64,000 nucleotides of DNA from Roseateles sp. SL47 (GTDB lineage: Bacteria > Pseudomonadota > Gammaproteobacteria > Burkholderiales > Burkholderiaceae_C), in NCBI RefSeq assembly GCF_026625885.1, contig NZ_CP113068.1, forward strand, positions 868,001-932,000. The letters are read 5' to 3'. Position 1 is the first letter of the stretch; each line of letters opens with the position of its first letter. A program made the translations under genes and the position numbers. This document shows positions 53,680 to 62,371 of the stretch, in pieces. The notes beneath the pieces were generated by a model that worked only from the letters and a program-made list of their open reading frames with translations, did no database searches and was not told where the DNA came from.

Positions 53680-55200
53680 TCACCAACTCAGCCGGGACAG
53701 GTCGTTGGCAAACAGCGGCGAACGCTTCCAGACGCCTTTGAGCTGGGTCCTGGCCACGGTGATCCACTGCGGCTGGTAGAGGAAAGCGGCCACCGCGTCC
53801 TGCGCCACCAGGCGCTGGGCCTCGCCAAACAGCTTCAGGCGCTCGGCCGGGTCCGGGCTGGACTGCATCCTTTGGTAGAGGGCATTGAACTGTGGGCTCT
53901 GATAGCCCCAGTAATAACCGGCTCGGGCCAGGTTGCCGAAATCGTAGGGTTCGACATGGGAGATCACCGTCAGGTCATAGGCCTTGTTGGTGTACACCCC
54001 GGACAGCCATTGCGCCCACTCCACCTGCTCGATGCGGACCTTCAGCCCCACCTGGGCCAACTGGGCCACGATCAGCTCACCCGCCTGACGCGCGTACGGC
54101 ACGGGCGGCAGCTTCAGCGTGAGCGACAGGCCCACGGCCCGTGCCTCTTCCAGCAGTTGGCGGGCGCCGGCCGGGTTGTAGGCATTGATGCCGGTGCAAT
54201 CCACATAACCCGGGGTGTCCGGCGTCACGAAGCTGCCGATGGGCACCCCGTAGCCATCCGCACTGGCCTGGATGAGGGCCTTGCGGTCCAGGGCCATGGC
54301 AATGGCGCGACGCACCCGGACGTCGCCCAGGGGCGCGCGCTGATGGTTGATCGCCAGGATCGTCTTGGCCCGGGACGAGGAGGTGAGCACCTGAAAGCGC
54401 TGCGGCTGGGCCTTGAATTGGGACATCGCGCGGGCTGCGGCCACACGGGGGAAGCAGTCCACATCCCCGGCCAGCAGCGAGGCCACCTGGGCGGCCGGCT
54501 CGCCGATGAAACGGAACACCGCCCGAGGCACGCGGATGGCGGCGGCGTCGCGATAGTCGGGCCAGGCGGTCAGCGTGAGGCTGCTGCCCCGCTGCCAGCG
54601 CTCCAGCCGATAGGGGCCGGTGCCGACCGGCGTCTGGGCGTTGCCGGCGGCGCTGCGGGGTTCGACGATGACGGCCGTGGACTGGGCCAGCAGCGCGGGC
54701 AGGTCCGGTTCGGGCTGGCGCAGCGACAGCACCACCGTCAGCGGATCGGGCGTCTGGATGCTGGCGATGTTGGCAAAGACACGGCGGTCCTTGTTGAGGC
54801 TGTTGTCGGCTGCGGCGCGCTCGAAGCTGAAGCGCACCGTGCCGGCATCGAAGGCTTCGCCATTGTGGAAGCGGACCTTGGGGCGTAGCTGGAAGGTCCA
54901 GGTCTTCTGGTCCGGTGATGCTTTCCAGGCCGTGGCCAGCAGCGGCAGCGCACTGCCGTCGTCGGCCACCTTGGTCAGCGGTTCCAGCACGTTGTAGAGC
55001 ACCACCTCGGCAATCGCCGAGGCCGCGCCGGTGGTGGGGTCCAGGCTGGTCGGCTCCAGGGTCATGCCCAGCACCACCGCCCGGCCTGCGGGCGGGGTCT
55101 GTGCCCAGGCGGGCGGGGTGAGCAGCGCAGGGCTCAGGGCGGCACTGGCCACACCGGCGGCCCCCAGGGTGAATCGACGTCGGTCCATGAGCCGCATCAT
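53680..55200 (-). CDS. ABC transporter substrate-binding protein, peptide/nickel type (SBP_bac_5)
   Basis: 506 residues from ATG 55200 (ATGA overlap with the upstream ATPase). Twin-arginine-type signal (RRRFTLGAAGVASAALSPAL). Family motifs LEPTSLDPTTGAASAIAEVV, LRPKVRFHNGEAFDAGTVRF, VGTGPYRLERWQRGSSLTL and HQRAPLGDVRVRRAIAMALD are typical of DppA-like proteins. It is the last gene of a five-gene operon (permease, permease, ATPase, ATPase, binding protein). Confidence 0.92.
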   Translation of the reverse strand: MMRLMDRRRFTLGAAGVASAALSPALLTPPAWAQTPPAGRAVVLGMTLEPTSLDPTTGAASAIAEVVLYNVLEPLTKVADDGSALPLLATAWKASPDQKTWTFQLRPKVRFHNGEAFDAGTVRFSFERAAADNSLNKDRRVFANIASIQTPDPLTVVLSLRQPEPDLPALLAQSTAVIVEPRSAAGNAQTPVGTGPYRLERWQRGSSLTLTAWPDYRDAAAIRVPRAVFRFIGEPAAQVASLLAGDVDCFPRVAAARAMSQFKAQPQRFQVLTSSSRAKTILAINHQRAPLGDVRVRRAIAMALDRKALIQASADGYGVPIGSFVTPDTPGYVDCTGINAYNPAGARQLLEEARAVGLSLTLKLPPVPYARQAGELIVAQLAQVGLKVRIEQVEWAQWLSGVYTNKAYDLTVISHVEPYDFGNLARAGYYWGYQSPQFNALYQRMQSSPDPAERLKLFGEAQRLVAQDAVAAFLYQPQWITVARTQLKGVWKRSPLFANDLSRLSW

Positions 55201-56099
55201 GCCAAAGCGGCCAGCAGGGAGCGGGTGTAGGGGTGCTGGGGATCGCCCAGCAATGCGCCGGTGGCGCCCTGCTCCACCACCTGGCCGTGGCGCAGCACCA
55301 GGGCCTGGTCGCACAGCACCTCGACGGCGGGCAGGTCGTGGCTGACCAGCACGAGGCTGATACCGTCACGGCGCTGCAGGTCCCGCAGCAGCGACAGGAT
55401 CTGCGCCTGCACCGACACGTCCAGCGCCGAGAGCGGCTCATCCGCCACGATCAGCGACGGACGGGTGGCCAGTGCGCGGGCAATGGCCAGCCGCTGGCGC
55501 TGCCCGCCGGAGAACTGATGCGGAAAGCGTTGAGCCGCGTCCGGGTCCAGTTGTACCGCCGCCAGCACCTCGATCAGGCGCTGCTCACGTTGATCGGCGG
55601 TCAGGGGCAGCAGATGCAGGGGCTCCATGATGCTGCGGCCGACCCGCCAGCGGGGATCCAGCGAGCTGTAGGGGTCCTGGAACACCATCTGCACCCGCAC
55701 CCGGCGTGCGCGGCGCTGGTCGGGCGGCAGGGCGTGGATCTCCTCGCCGGACCAGCACACCTGGCCTGTGGCCGGCCGCTCCAGCGCCGTCAGCAGACGG
55801 GCCAGGGTGCTCTTGCCGGCGCCGGATTCGCCGATGACGCCCAGCGATTCACCGGGCGCCAGACGAAAATTCACGTCGCGCAGCACGTCCTTGCCGCCGT
55901 AGCGCTGGCCCAGTTGCCGGGCTTCCAGCAGTGGAGCGGCTGGGGGCGGCGGCGTTTTCAGCGCCGTGCGGGGTGGCGTTGGTGCGGGTGTCGGCAGGGG
56001 GACTGGCGCGGAGCTTGGCAGCGGCATGGGCGTGGCGGGCAGCACGAGAGTCGGCATAAGGGTCGGCACGAGCGCTGTGCCAGCCGGGGGCCGTGTCAT
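55197..56099 (-). CDS. ABC transporter ATPase, OppF/DppF-like
   Basis: 300 residues from ATG 56099, overlapping the previous gene by ATGA. An odd Pro-rich N-terminal extension (about residues 10-50, repeats of PTL, LPTP and APTPP) precedes the ATPase. Walker A GESGAGKSTLARLL, Q-loop VFQDPYSSLDPRWRV, signature FSGGQRQRLAIARAL, Walker B LIVADEPLSALDVS, VSHDL. The C-terminal cluster QHPYTRSLLAAL is typical of OppF. Confidence 0.92.
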   Translation of the reverse strand: MTRPPAGTALVPTLMPTLVLPATPMPLPSSAPVPLPTPAPTPPRTALKTPPPPAAPLLEARQLGQRYGGKDVLRDVNFRLAPGESLGVIGESGAGKSTLARLLTALERPATGQVCWSGEEIHALPPDQRRARRVRVQMVFQDPYSSLDPRWRVGRSIMEPLHLLPLTADQREQRLIEVLAAVQLDPDAAQRFPHQFSGGQRQRLAIARALATRPSLIVADEPLSALDVSVQAQILSLLRDLQRRDGISLVLVSHDLPAVEVLCDQALVLRHGQVVEQGATGALLGDPQHPYTRSLLAALA

Positions 56100-57079
56100 G
56101 GCGACACCTCCCAGCAGGCCAGGCGCCCGTCCCAGGCCGGCGCTTCCCGGGCGCAGCGCGGCTGCGCCAGCGGGCATCGTGGATGGAAAGGGCACCCCGG
56201 CCCGAGCTGGGCCAGGCCCGGCACCGCGCCGGGCAGCGGATGCAGCGGCTGGTCGCGCCCGGCTCCCAGCCGAGGGCGCGCGGCCCAGAGGGCTTGGGTG
56301 TAGGGGTGCAGGGGGCGGGCCAGCAATTCAGCAGCGTCCCCCTGCTCCATCAGCCGTCCCCCATACAGCACTGCCAGCCGCTGCACGCGGCGTGCGGTCA
56401 GGGCCAGGTCGTGGGAAATCAGCAGCAGGCCCATGCCGCGTTCGGCTACCAGCGATTCAAGCAGTTCCAGCACCTGCACCCGCAGCACCGCATCCAGGGC
56501 GGTGGTGGGCTCGTCGGCGATCAGCAGGTCCGGCTCACCGGCCAGTGCCATGGCAATGAGCGCCCGTTGCCGCTGGCCGCCGGAGAGCTGGTGGGGATAG
56601 GCGTGGGCCTGGTGATCGTCCAGGCCCACCCTCACCAGCGATTCAAGCGCGCGGTGGCGGGCGCTTGTCCGGTCCGGCCTCAGGCGGTGCAGCCGCAGGG
56701 GCTCCATCACCTGGGCCAGCACGGTCTGCAGGGGATTCAGGGCTGTTAATGGCTCCTGGAAGACCATCGCCAGACGTCGCCCACGCAGGGCACACCAGGC
56801 GGGTTCGTCCAAGGGCAGCAGCGGCTGGCCGTCCAGCTCGATCTCCCCCGCCACCTGGGCGCCTTCCGGCAGCAATCCCATCAGGGCCAGCGCCGTCAGG
56901 GTCTTGCCGCTGCCGGATTCACCGATCAGGGCCAGGCTTTCCCCCCGATCCAGCGTGAGGTCCAGGCCCCGCAAGGCCTGGAGCCGCGAACCTCGCGGGC
57001 CGGGCAGCGACACGCTCAGGTCGCGCACCTGCAGCAGCGGAACGGAGGACCCCGTGGGGTGCAGCGGGCGGTGGGTCAT
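56096..57079 (-). CDS. ABC transporter ATPase, OppD/DppD-like
   Basis: 327 residues. Walker A GESGSGKTLTALALMGLL, Q-loop VFQEPLTALNPLQTV, signature LSGGQRQRALIAMALA, Walker B LLIADEPTTALD. The C-terminal oligopeptide-ATPase domain is present, with Cys-rich CPFHPRCPLAQPRC. ATGA overlaps on both sides. Confidence 0.93.
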   Translation of the reverse strand: MTHRPLHPTGSSVPLLQVRDLSVSLPGPRGSRLQALRGLDLTLDRGESLALIGESGSGKTLTALALMGLLPEGAQVAGEIELDGQPLLPLDEPAWCALRGRRLAMVFQEPLTALNPLQTVLAQVMEPLRLHRLRPDRTSARHRALESLVRVGLDDHQAHAYPHQLSGGQRQRALIAMALAGEPDLLIADEPTTALDAVLRVQVLELLESLVAERGMGLLLISHDLALTARRVQRLAVLYGGRLMEQGDAAELLARPLHPYTQALWAARPRLGAGRDQPLHPLPGAVPGLAQLGPGCPFHPRCPLAQPRCAREAPAWDGRLACWEVSP

Positions 57080-57885
57080 CGCGGCAGCCCCTTCGGATCA
57101 AGCCGATCCCGCAGCCCGTCGCCCAGCAGGTTCAAGCCCAGCACCGCCAGGGTGATGGCCACCCCAGGTGCCAGCGCGAGTTGAGGCGCCTCGAACATCA
57201 GCGTCTGGGCCTCGGCCAGCAGACGGCCCCAACTCGCCTGCGGTGGCTGGGCCCCCAGGCCCAGATACGAGAGGCCCGCCTCGGCCAGGATCGCCAACGC
57301 GAACTGCGTGGTGCCCTGCACGATCAACAGGGGCAGCAGTTGCGGCAGTACATGGGTCCAGGTGATGGCCCAGGGCCCCAGGCCGGCCACCCGGGCCGCC
57401 TGGACGAAGTCCCGGGACCACCAGCTCTTGGCGCTGCCATTCACCAGCCGCGCAAAGCTCGGCACCGCATGCAGCCCGATCGCCACCATGGCGATCACCA
57501 GTCCCGGCCCCAGCGCCGCCGCCAGCACAATGGCCAGCAGCAGCGCCGGGAAGGCAAATCCCAGGTCGCAGGCACGCAGGATGACGTTTTCCACCCAGCC
57601 CCGGCGAGCGGCGGCCAGCAGGCCAAAGGCCGTGCCCCCGATCAAGCCCAGGCCCACCGCCACCACCCCCACCAGCCAGGCGCTGCGGGCGCCCACCATC
57701 AGGCGGCTGAGCACGTCTCGACCCAGTTGGTCGCAGCCCAGCCAATGGGTGGCACTGGGGCTGGCCAGACGCTGGTTCATGTCGATCGCATCCGGCGGGA
57801 AGGGTGTCCAGACCAGCGACAGCAGCGCCACCACCAGCATCACGGCGGTGATCAGAAGGCCGGCACTCAGGCGGACCCGGCTCAT
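57076..57885 (-). CDS. ABC transporter permease, DppC-like
   Basis: 269 residues, about six helices, with N-terminal LITAVMLVVALLSLVWTPFP and the motif HWLGCDQLGRDVLSRLMVGA characteristic of DppC permeases. EAA loop DFVQAARVAGLGPWAITWTH. ATGA overlaps with both neighbours. Confidence 0.92.
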   Translation of the reverse strand: MSRVRLSAGLLITAVMLVVALLSLVWTPFPPDAIDMNQRLASPSATHWLGCDQLGRDVLSRLMVGARSAWLVGVVAVGLGLIGGTAFGLLAAARRGWVENVILRACDLGFAFPALLLAIVLAAALGPGLVIAMVAIGLHAVPSFARLVNGSAKSWWSRDFVQAARVAGLGPWAITWTHVLPQLLPLLIVQGTTQFALAILAEAGLSYLGLGAQPPQASWGRLLAEAQTLMFEAPQLALAPGVAITLAVLGLNLLGDGLRDRLDPKGLPR

Positions 57886-58859
57886 GCGTCAGGCCTCGTG
57901 CGCAGACGCGGATCGATCCAGCCATGGAGCACGTCCACCGCCAGGTTGAGCAGCAGCACCAGGGTGGTGAGCAGCATGACGCCATTGCGCACGACCACCA
58001 GGTCGCGGTTGGCAATCGCCTTGGCCAGCAACTGACCCAGGCCGGGCAAGGTGAAGACGTTTTCGATGACGATGGCGCCGGCCAGCAGATTGGCAAACTG
58101 CAAGCCGCCCAGGGTGAGCAGCGGAATGGCGGCATGTCGCAGACCGTGGCGCCACAGTGCGGCCCGGCGGCTCAGGCCTTTGGCACGGGCGCTGCGCATG
58201 AAGTCTTCGCGGGCGACATCCAGCAGCGCCGATCGGGCAATGCGCGCCAGGATCGCTGCCTGCACAAGGGCGAGTGACACCGCTGGCAGCAGCAGCGCCT
58301 GCAAACCTGGCCACAGCCCCCCACCCAGGCCCCCCCCCAGCTCGGCGCTCCATCCGGGGAAGCCACCGGCGGAGACCCATTGCCACTTCACCGCAAACAG
58401 CAGCACCAGCAGCATGCCCAACCAGAAACTCGGCACCGCCAGGCCCAACTGGGTGAGGCCCATCACGAGCTGGTCGCCCCAGCGGCCGTGCTGGCTGGCG
58501 GCCCACCAGCCGGCGGCCAGCGCCAGCACCACGGTCAGGGCCATGGCCAGCACCGACAAGGGCAGCGTGACGGCCAGCCGTTCCATCAGCAGTTGGTTGA
58601 CCGGCGCGCCGTCATAGGCGGACGACACCCCCATGTCACCCCGGGCAAGGCCGTGGAGCCAACCGGCATAACGCACCCAGCCCGGCTGATCCAGGCCCAG
58701 TTGGCGTTCCCGTTCGGCCACCGCTTCAGGGGTGGCGTCGGGTCCAAGCGCCAGTTGGGCGGCATTGCCGGGCAGCCAGTCCAGGGCCACAAAAATCAGC
58801 GCCGAGGCGGCCAGCAGCGTGATCAGCAGCAAGCCCAGGCGCTTGGTCAGGTACACCAT
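57882..58859 (-). CDS. ABC transporter permease, DppB-like
   Basis: 325 residues from ATG 58859 (MVYLTKRLGLLLITLLAASA, the usual DppB start; ATG 58874 is possible). Motif LDWLPGNAAQLALGPDATPE, EAA loop DFMRSARAKGLSRRAALWRH and ENVFTLPGLGQLLAKAI. First gene of the five-gene peptide/nickel-type import operon in which every junction is a 4-nt ATGA overlap. Substrate unknown. Confidence 0.92.
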   Translation of the reverse strand: MVYLTKRLGLLLITLLAASALIFVALDWLPGNAAQLALGPDATPEAVAERERQLGLDQPGWVRYAGWLHGLARGDMGVSSAYDGAPVNQLLMERLAVTLPLSVLAMALTVVLALAAGWWAASQHGRWGDQLVMGLTQLGLAVPSFWLGMLLVLLFAVKWQWVSAGGFPGWSAELGGGLGGGLWPGLQALLLPAVSLALVQAAILARIARSALLDVAREDFMRSARAKGLSRRAALWRHGLRHAAIPLLTLGGLQFANLLAGAIVIENVFTLPGLGQLLAKAIANRDLVVVRNGVMLLTTLVLLLNLAVDVLHGWIDPRLRTRPDA

Positions 58860-58945
58860 AGCGGGGCGGATCATAAAGGGCTGGCGCATGCCGCCCCGGC
58901 ACGGGGGGCAGCGGCTGGCCACCAGTGGCCGGCGGCCGCCGCTGA

Positions 58946-60286
58946 TCACGCATGTGCCCGGTGCAGCCGACGGTGTACCGCCCTCGCCTTGGGCACCCAG
59001 CCCAGGCGCGCCCAGCGCCGCCACATCAGCAGCCCGCGAATCCATTCATCGGCCGCGTAGGCGATCCACAGCCCCACCAGCCCCAGGCCCAGCACTTCCC
59101 CCAGCAGCCAGCTGCCGCCAGCCAGCACCACCAGCATGGAACCAGCACCGACCATCACCGGATACCGCGCATCGCCCGCAGCACGCAGCGCATTGATCAC
59201 CACCAGATTGAAGGTGCGACCGGGCTCCAGGAGGATGGTCAAGCCCATCAGGATGACGGCCGTGTGGACGATGTCTTCATCCTGCGTGAACAGGTGCAGC
59301 AGCCAGGGGGACGCCAGCGCCATGGCGGAGGCCACCACCACACTGATGGCCAGCCCGCGGGCCAGGGCGCGGCGCACCAGCCGGTGGGCTTCATGCAGTT
59401 GACCGGCGCCGATCAGGTGCCCCACCACAATCTCGGCCGCAAACCCTGTGGCCAGGCCGGGCAGCAGCACGAAGTACATCAACTGCGAGGCATAACTGTG
59501 CGCGGCCAGCGCCGACGCGCCCAGGTGGCCGGCGACCGCAATGCTCACCATGTAGGCCAGGCGATAGGCAATGTTTTCGGCGGCGCCGGGCAGGCCGATA
59601 TGCAGCACGGCGGCCAGTTCCGGACGAGGCAGCCGCCACCAGTCCGACCAGGAGGGGCGCAGGGAGAGACGTTCGCGCCAGAGCCAGACATGCAGCCCCA
59701 GGCCGAGGCCGCGGCTGAGGCAGAGCGACAAGGCAAAGCCGGGCAGGCCAAAGATGGGCATCAGCGTCACCGACAGCAGCAGTTGCGCCACCTGCATGGC
59801 GATCAGCACCATCAGCGTGTCCCGGCTGCGCAGGTGGGCGCGCATGACGCTGGCCATCGACGCATTCCAGGCGTCCAGCATCATGGCCGGGGCCAGGGCC
59901 ATCAAGAAGGGGTGGGCCAGCGGCAGCACCGAAGGCGGTGCATTCATCAATTGCAGCAGCGGGCCGGCAAACAGCAGCGCCAGCACCCCGGTGGAGCCGC
60001 CCAGCCAGCTGCTGGCGCCAAGGGCGGCGCGGGCCGTGGCATCGGCCACCGGACGCCGACCGCTGCCCAGGGCCTGGGTGATCACCACGCTGATGCCGGC
60101 GCCGATGATCCGGAACAGGATGAACAGGGTGGCGGCCACCTGGTTGGCCAGGGCGAAAGCGGCCCCGGCGGCATCGGACACCCGCGCGGCCAGCATGGTG
60201 CCGATCAGCCCGACGGCAATGTTCAGGCACAACTCCAGGAACAGGGGCCAGGCCAGGGCAAACAGGCGCGGGGACGAAGACGACAT
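58946..60286 (-). CDS. MATE-family efflux transporter
   Basis: 446 residues from ATG 60286, twelve helices in two halves (RLFALAWPLFLELCLNIAVG; second half from LPRPELAAVLHIGLPGAAEN). The motif order fits NorM/DinF-type MATE proteins exporting organic cations or drugs by Na+ or H+ exchange. Ends 86 nt after the dpp-like operon start on the same strand, so it might be upstream of that operon in one transcript. Confidence 0.9.
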   Translation of the reverse strand: MSSSSPRLFALAWPLFLELCLNIAVGLIGTMLAARVSDAAGAAFALANQVAATLFILFRIIGAGISVVITQALGSGRRPVADATARAALGASSWLGGSTGVLALLFAGPLLQLMNAPPSVLPLAHPFLMALAPAMMLDAWNASMASVMRAHLRSRDTLMVLIAMQVAQLLLSVTLMPIFGLPGFALSLCLSRGLGLGLHVWLWRERLSLRPSWSDWWRLPRPELAAVLHIGLPGAAENIAYRLAYMVSIAVAGHLGASALAAHSYASQLMYFVLLPGLATGFAAEIVVGHLIGAGQLHEAHRLVRRALARGLAISVVVASAMALASPWLLHLFTQDEDIVHTAVILMGLTILLEPGRTFNLVVINALRAAGDARYPVMVGAGSMLVVLAGGSWLLGEVLGLGLVGLWIAYAADEWIRGLLMWRRWARLGWVPKARAVHRRLHRAHA

Positions 60287-60450
60287 GGGCAACAGCGGCA
60301 GGGCGGGGACACGACGGCACCGGCGGTCCGCCGTTCGTCAACGCAGCGGCATTGTGGCGCTCAGGGGCGCTGCACGGTGCATCGGTCGGGTGACCAACGT
60401 GAGGCAGTTGCGCCGGGGCGTCAGCGCGGGAGGTTTTCGTTGTGAGGATG

Positions 60451-60498
60451 CCTCATCCGGGACCTCATCCCGGTCCACATCCAGGACCTCATCCGGGG
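60451..60498. repeat. 12-nt tandem repeat, four copies
   Basis: CCTCATCCGGGA, CCTCATCCCGGT, CCACATCCAGGA, CCTCATCCGGGG in succession, in the gap (60287-60531) between the MATE gene and a small gene. One frame would read repeated PHPG, but no convincing gene contains it. Confidence 0.75.
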
Positions 60499-60531
60499 CT
60501 GAACATCGCACACCGGGGTGGCAAGCCTGAG

Positions 60532-60798
60532 TCAGGACGAGCCATTGGACGGGGCCGACGGGGCCGCCGGGGCCCGAACGGGCGGAGGTTCGCCACGGAT
60601 GAAGGCGATCCGTTCCTCGTCGGTGGCCTGCCTCAATTCAAGGAGTTCGGCGCGTGGCCCATACAGCTCGTCCAGTTCTTCCTGAATGAAGGCATGCGGC
60701 GGCGACACGACCCGAAGGGCGCGTATCCAGCGGCAGGGCCGTCCGTCCAGGCGGTAGTCCACCACCCAGAGCACGCAGCCATCCAAGACGTGAGCCAT
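60532..60798 (-). CDS. Small hypothetical protein
   Basis: 88 residues. The first 45 residues (VLDGCVLWVVDYRLDGRPCR, WIRALRVVSPPHAFIQEEL) look like folded, conserved sequence, followed by an acidic helix and a Pro/Ala tail. No signal peptide or membrane segment. I do not recognise the family. Codon use matches neighbouring genes, supporting it as real. Confidence 0.55.
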   Translation of the reverse strand: MAHVLDGCVLWVVDYRLDGRPCRWIRALRVVSPPHAFIQEELDELYGPRAELLELRQATDEERIAFIRGEPPPVRAPAAPSAPSNGSS

Positions 60799-60991
60799 CG
60801 AGCCAGCCTATCCCGGCCAGGGCTTGAGCGCCATTGGTGAGAGCCAGCGGAAGCCGTCCGATTCATGCAATCCCGCACACGCAACTGCAGGTCACTCAAG
60901 CGGACGGCAGCCAGGGACGATGCGTTGTGGCCGGTGCGCCATGAGCGATGGGCATTGCGGACTGCGGACTGCGGACTGCGGATTGCCCCCC

Positions 60992-62266
60992 TCACTTCCA
61001 CTCCACCACCGAAATCCCGAGGCCCAGCCGTGTTTCCCGGAAGTTGTAGTCGATCAGGCTTTCTCCATACCCGCTGAACAGCTGGGCATAGCCGTGCAAG
61101 CCGCCGCCGATCGGGAAGGCCCATTCGAACTGCGCCGAGCCGCGCGACCGGTCACCGGATCGCAATGAATGCCGCAACTGCAGGGCCAATACATGGCGCC
61201 CCCACTTTTGGGTGATCAGCGCTTCACCGCGGCCCACATAGTCCTCAATGCCAGGGTTGTCGTCGGAGCTGGCCGATTCCTTGAATCGCAACCACGGCCG
61301 CAGGGCCACAACCGTGTCATTGCGTTCCAGGCTCAGTTCACCAATCAACCGATTCCAGCTTCTGGAATAGGGTTGGCTGCGCCCGTTGGACTGGTGGTTC
61401 AGGCTCAGGCTGGCCATGCGAGCCGTCCAGCCAAACGGCAGGCCGACACCCATGCCGTGGGTGAGGAGGATCTCCGGCTCGTAATTGGTTTCACGAAAGG
61501 GCCGGGAGATCCGTCCGTTGTAGACCTGCCAGCGCGACGACTGGGTGTAGCCGCCCCAGACCGCCAGGGTGCCGTGGTCGTTCAGGCTCCAGAGCTTGGA
61601 CTTGAGACTGACCTGGAACTTGGCTTCGTTTTTGTCCAGGTTGAGCGCCTGCACCACACCGTTGTCCGGCGACTCTGAATTGCGCGGCGCCTGATTGGCG
61701 CGGGAAGTCCATGACACCGGCAGCAGATAGACCGGCTTGTAGGGGCGCGGCAGGAAGGCCGGCAACTGGTCACTGCAGGAGAGCTCCCAACGCTCCGAGA
61801 GCGTGGAGCCCAGATATTCACGCGCGCTGCCCGTGGCCTTCGGGCGGGCGCAGGGGTCGGTGGGGTCATTGGCGGCGGGCAGATTGGGCGTCGCCACAGG
61901 GACCAGCGCAATGCCGTTGGTGGCCACACCGCCCAGGGTCGGCGGCGCGGTGACCGGCTCCGGCAACAGCCGTCCATGCGCACGGTCATAACAGGTCAGC
62001 CGGTCTTTGGCGTCCGGAATGCGGGTGCAGGCTTCGGCGGACAGCGGTGGGCCGGAGGCGGCCAGCGTCGGCGCGGGGGCCTGTGGCGCTGGTGCGGGTG
62101 CGGGTGCGGGCGGTGGTGCGGGCGCTGGTGCGGTCCCCAGCGCAGAGAACGCTGCCGACGCTGGCGGCGTCACGCCCTGGGCATGGCTGGGCAGCAGACC
62201 TGCCGCACCCATCAGGCTGACCATCGCGATCACGGCACCAAGGCCGGGCTGACACAAGATTTTCAC
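60992..62266 (-). CDS. pldA: Outer-membrane phospholipase A (OMPLA)
   Basis: 424 residues from GTG 62266 (GGGAG upstream). Signal peptide, then a Pro/Ala-rich linker (about residues 45-75) and Cys-containing RIPDAKDRLTCYDRAHGR. The barrel domain has the OMPLA active site: LNHQSNGRSQPYSRSWNRL (His/Ser pair) and calcium-site-like SSDDNPGIEDYVG. The protein ends in VVEWK. The enzyme hydrolyses phospholipids in the outer leaflet when the membrane is perturbed and is active as a dimer. Confidence 0.9.
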   Translation of the reverse strand: MKILCQPGLGAVIAMVSLMGAAGLLPSHAQGVTPPASAAFSALGTAPAPAPPPAPAPAPAPQAPAPTLAASGPPLSAEACTRIPDAKDRLTCYDRAHGRLLPEPVTAPPTLGGVATNGIALVPVATPNLPAANDPTDPCARPKATGSAREYLGSTLSERWELSCSDQLPAFLPRPYKPVYLLPVSWTSRANQAPRNSESPDNGVVQALNLDKNEAKFQVSLKSKLWSLNDHGTLAVWGGYTQSSRWQVYNGRISRPFRETNYEPEILLTHGMGVGLPFGWTARMASLSLNHQSNGRSQPYSRSWNRLIGELSLERNDTVVALRPWLRFKESASSDDNPGIEDYVGRGEALITQKWGRHVLALQLRHSLRSGDRSRGSAQFEWAFPIGGGLHGYAQLFSGYGESLIDYNFRETRLGLGISVVEWK

Positions 62267-62371
62267 TGAAGACTCCCATCAAGGCCGCGCCTCATGGCAA
62301 ATGGAATGCCCGGGGGAGGGGGGAGGTCCCAGCCGACCCGGCCCGTTGGCGGTCCGTGAAGGCTCCCTAGA

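Noticed and set aside
57882..59045. Long N-terminal extension of the first permease
   Set aside because: The extension runs through the MATE gene 3' end in another frame and lacks the expected permease N-terminus, which begins at 58859.
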